This document shows positions 62,071-64,000 of a stretch of 64,000 nt of DNA, piece after piece. Every line of letters begins with the position of its first letter. Within the stretch, counting starts at the first letter, position 1. The position numbers and the translations under genes are program-made. Source of the stretch: Lingula anatina (taxonomy: Eukaryota; Brachiopoda; Lingulata; Lingulida; Lingulidae); NCBI RefSeq assembly GCF_001039355.2, contig NW_019775848.1:1-64000 (forward strand), read 5' to 3'. The notes below the pieces were generated by a model. The model did not search any database. It had not been told where the DNA came from and saw only the letters and a program-made list of their open reading frames with translations.

Positions 62071-64000
62071 CTGTAACAATTAAATATGTACATTAAGTTT
62101 TAAAAAATAAAAAAATGAGGAATTATTTAATAATAAAAAAATGCTTATATCATGTCATAAAATTATTTTTTTATTTCATTTTCATTTTTCATTTTGTGCT
62201 TTAAAAGGGTTTAAAAGGAAGATAGGAAGATAGGAAGAAATATGAAATTATGTAGTCAGAAAAAAATGCTAAAAGGATATAAAATATATTTAAACATTTA
62301 TTAGATGATATAATAGAAATGTTGACTATGTGGTCTTCCAATATTTATTCTAAGGTCACTGAAGTCAAACTTGTAACTGCGCAAGTTGTAAATTAACAAG
62401 ACGGCCTCCAGCTTGCATGAAACTTGGGCTAATAGTCCTAGGAAGTAGACAACAATTCCAATTTACAATTTTCAAAAATGCATTGTCCGAGTTTGACAAT
62501 GTCTTCAAACAACTTCATGCTTTTACTTCACTTGTCCTTAGTTGCATTTGGAAAGTTGCCATGGGAAACTGTGTACATCTCAGGGGGAAAAAAAGCTCAT
62601 TAACTGGAGCTTATCAAAACTCCACCTGCAAGCTGTCTGGATTGAAAGGGGAACACTGGGCAATCAGGCTTATTGAGACATTACTCCCATGAGAGTGATT
62701 GAAAACCTCACCTCAACTTACACTGCCAGCTACCACATAGTAAAGCCGATTACAGCACTGGCTGGTAATCCAGGGAGAAGAAAGTTTTAATTAAATAAGG
62801 TAATATATCACCAATAAGGATAATTGAAATGATTGACTTATTAATCACGAGAAAGCAAGACCACCTTTAGTTAACCAAGGATTTAGTTAGGGTCAAAAAA
62901 TTCATTTTTATTTTCCGTTCAGCCAATCTCTGAATACTCAGAAGTTGATATCTAAGTTGTATATAACACCACAATCTCTGAATAGTTCTAAAGGCCAATG
63001 ATGAATTTAAATTTATAGAATTATTACAGTCTTGTTTAATTTTTTTATCTGTTTTCTCGCCTTTTCTCTTTCCTAATCCTTTTTTCATACTTTTTTCTGT
63101 CTCTCTTTTTCTTCATTTAATGTCTTTCTTATCTTTATTCCCCGAAAGAGTATTCTTATTTCCTTTCCAAGGTCAATAAAGCTAGCTATATTTAGGAGAT
63201 ATTTTATCAAAGTAAGTATACCTAACGCTTTTAAGCTTACACCACTTGTGTGAAACATACAATCAATTAATTTCCATTAAACCACTTGCCATTCAATGTT
63301 AGGTATCTTAAATAGCAAACTCTTCAAGATTTCATGTTGATGCACTTCACTCATTCATATTTTAATCTCTACTACTTTTAAGTTACTACATTTATAATAT
63401 CAAATTATTACATCTAATTTTCAGAACAACTGTGTTTGAAAACAACTTCTCAAACAGCACATTATTATCTCTTTGCTATTCACTATGACCCCGAGTACTG
63501 ATAGTTTTTTAATCTGAAAATAATCTGACGTCAATTATACATAAATATGAGCTACAATAACAAAATTAATCTGAGAGTATTGAACTGCAGTAGATAGTCA
63601 ATAATTCATAAATATACAGCCACTTATCCATAAAAAACTGTGTGCTGAATGTTAAAGTGCAATGACCCGTCTACAGAAGTATAATGTGTTTTTATAACAT
63701 GGGTTTAATTCTCTACAAAAGAAAAAAGTTTTAACAAAAGGAACATTGAAAAAGAATACAGTTTGTGAAGATCTGTGCCATGGTACAAATAAGTTCCTAA
63801 AAGCCAACAAAAACAGTGTATACTAGCAGATCAAACACGCCCCGTTCACACAACCTTATCTATGCACATTGGTTTCATAATTTCTCCAAAGCAACCTTTT
63901 GAATGACCTTTTGCTAGTCCAATACAGCTGGTCTGTTGACAAAGTTTTTGTCTGATGTTTATGCTTTACTTGCCTATCACCTTTCTCTTTCAGTTACTTG
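62071..64000. other. Right-edge KIF19 intron
   Basis: The exon starting at 62070 has an acceptor but the motor N-terminus is absent, so this stretch is intron. I looked on the minus strand for the RVRP-containing first motor exon and did not see it. A plus-strand ORF at 62417-62692 has no supporting motif. Confidence 0.6.

Noticed and set aside
62417-62692. 91-codon plus-strand ORF in the right-edge KIF19 intron
   Set aside because: No domain, no partner exons, and located inside an intron of the opposite strand.
1-64000. CRISPR arrays, prophage, insertion sequences or bacterial operons
   Set aside because: All coding regions are intron-split animal genes. No regularly spaced direct repeats or ribosome-binding-site-linked gene strings are present.
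1-64000. Endogenous virus or retrotransposon coding remnants
   Set aside because: I saw no reverse transcriptase, integrase, protease or capsid-type motif in any frame I read. The repeats found are short and non-coding.

Overview
The window is nuclear DNA from an animal. Genes are split by GT-AG introns, coding exons are 30-565 bp, introns reach about 6 kb, and the DNA is AT-rich with many simple repeats and small non-autonomous transposon-like elements. The gene set (a monoamine-oxidase-type flavoenzyme, a GM2-activator protein, calcium-channel-gamma/claudin-type membrane proteins and the ciliary kinesin KIF19) fits a bilaterian. The compact CpG mosaic and the repeat style fit a marine invertebrate, either an ambulacrarian or a lophotrochozoan. 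The sequence alone does not let me choose a phylum or species.

Layout, left to right: (1) 2958-10120, minus strand, a 12-exon MAO-like gene encoding exactly 527 aa. (2) 11190-12287, plus strand, a two-exon gene for a small secreted protein I do not recognise, head-to-head with MAO. (3) 16149-18597, minus strand, a 4-exon GM2-activator (ML-type lipid-binding) gene, 194 aa. (4) Three tandem minus-strand genes at 22784-27587, 29656-32233 and 34474-42481. Each has four coding exons split by phase-1 introns and encodes a four-helix claudin/PMP22/CACNG-superfamily protein (252, 260 and 236 aa). (5) 46511-62070, minus strand, KIF19 (kinesin-8): 19 coding exons and 1014 residues are inside the window, and the 5' exon(s) lie beyond the right edge.

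I rebuilt all seven gene models by joining exons at GT-AG sites. The total coding length of each is divisible by three and the phases agree at every junction. I ran no alignments; family calls rest on motifs and known family architecture.

The rest is introns and intergenic DNA with at least three small interspersed repeat families: an element whose termini contain AAGGGATAACAACTCTTC, an element with CAGTGGCGGAT-type ends, and a palindromic foldback family. There is also a perfect 31-bp inverted repeat in a MAO intron and several long mononucleotide and microsatellite tracts. The strongest large-scale signal is a change in CpG content. The MAO body (about 1.3-9.3 kb) and the KIF19 body (about 44.8-64 kb) are strongly CpG-depleted, while 9.4-44.7 kb is not. 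This is the pattern expected from mosaic gene-body methylation. The genes do not form an obvious pathway. The three CACNG-like genes are a tandem paralogue cluster, and their position beside KIF19 may be old linkage. I found no tRNA, rRNA, CRISPR array or autonomous transposon.
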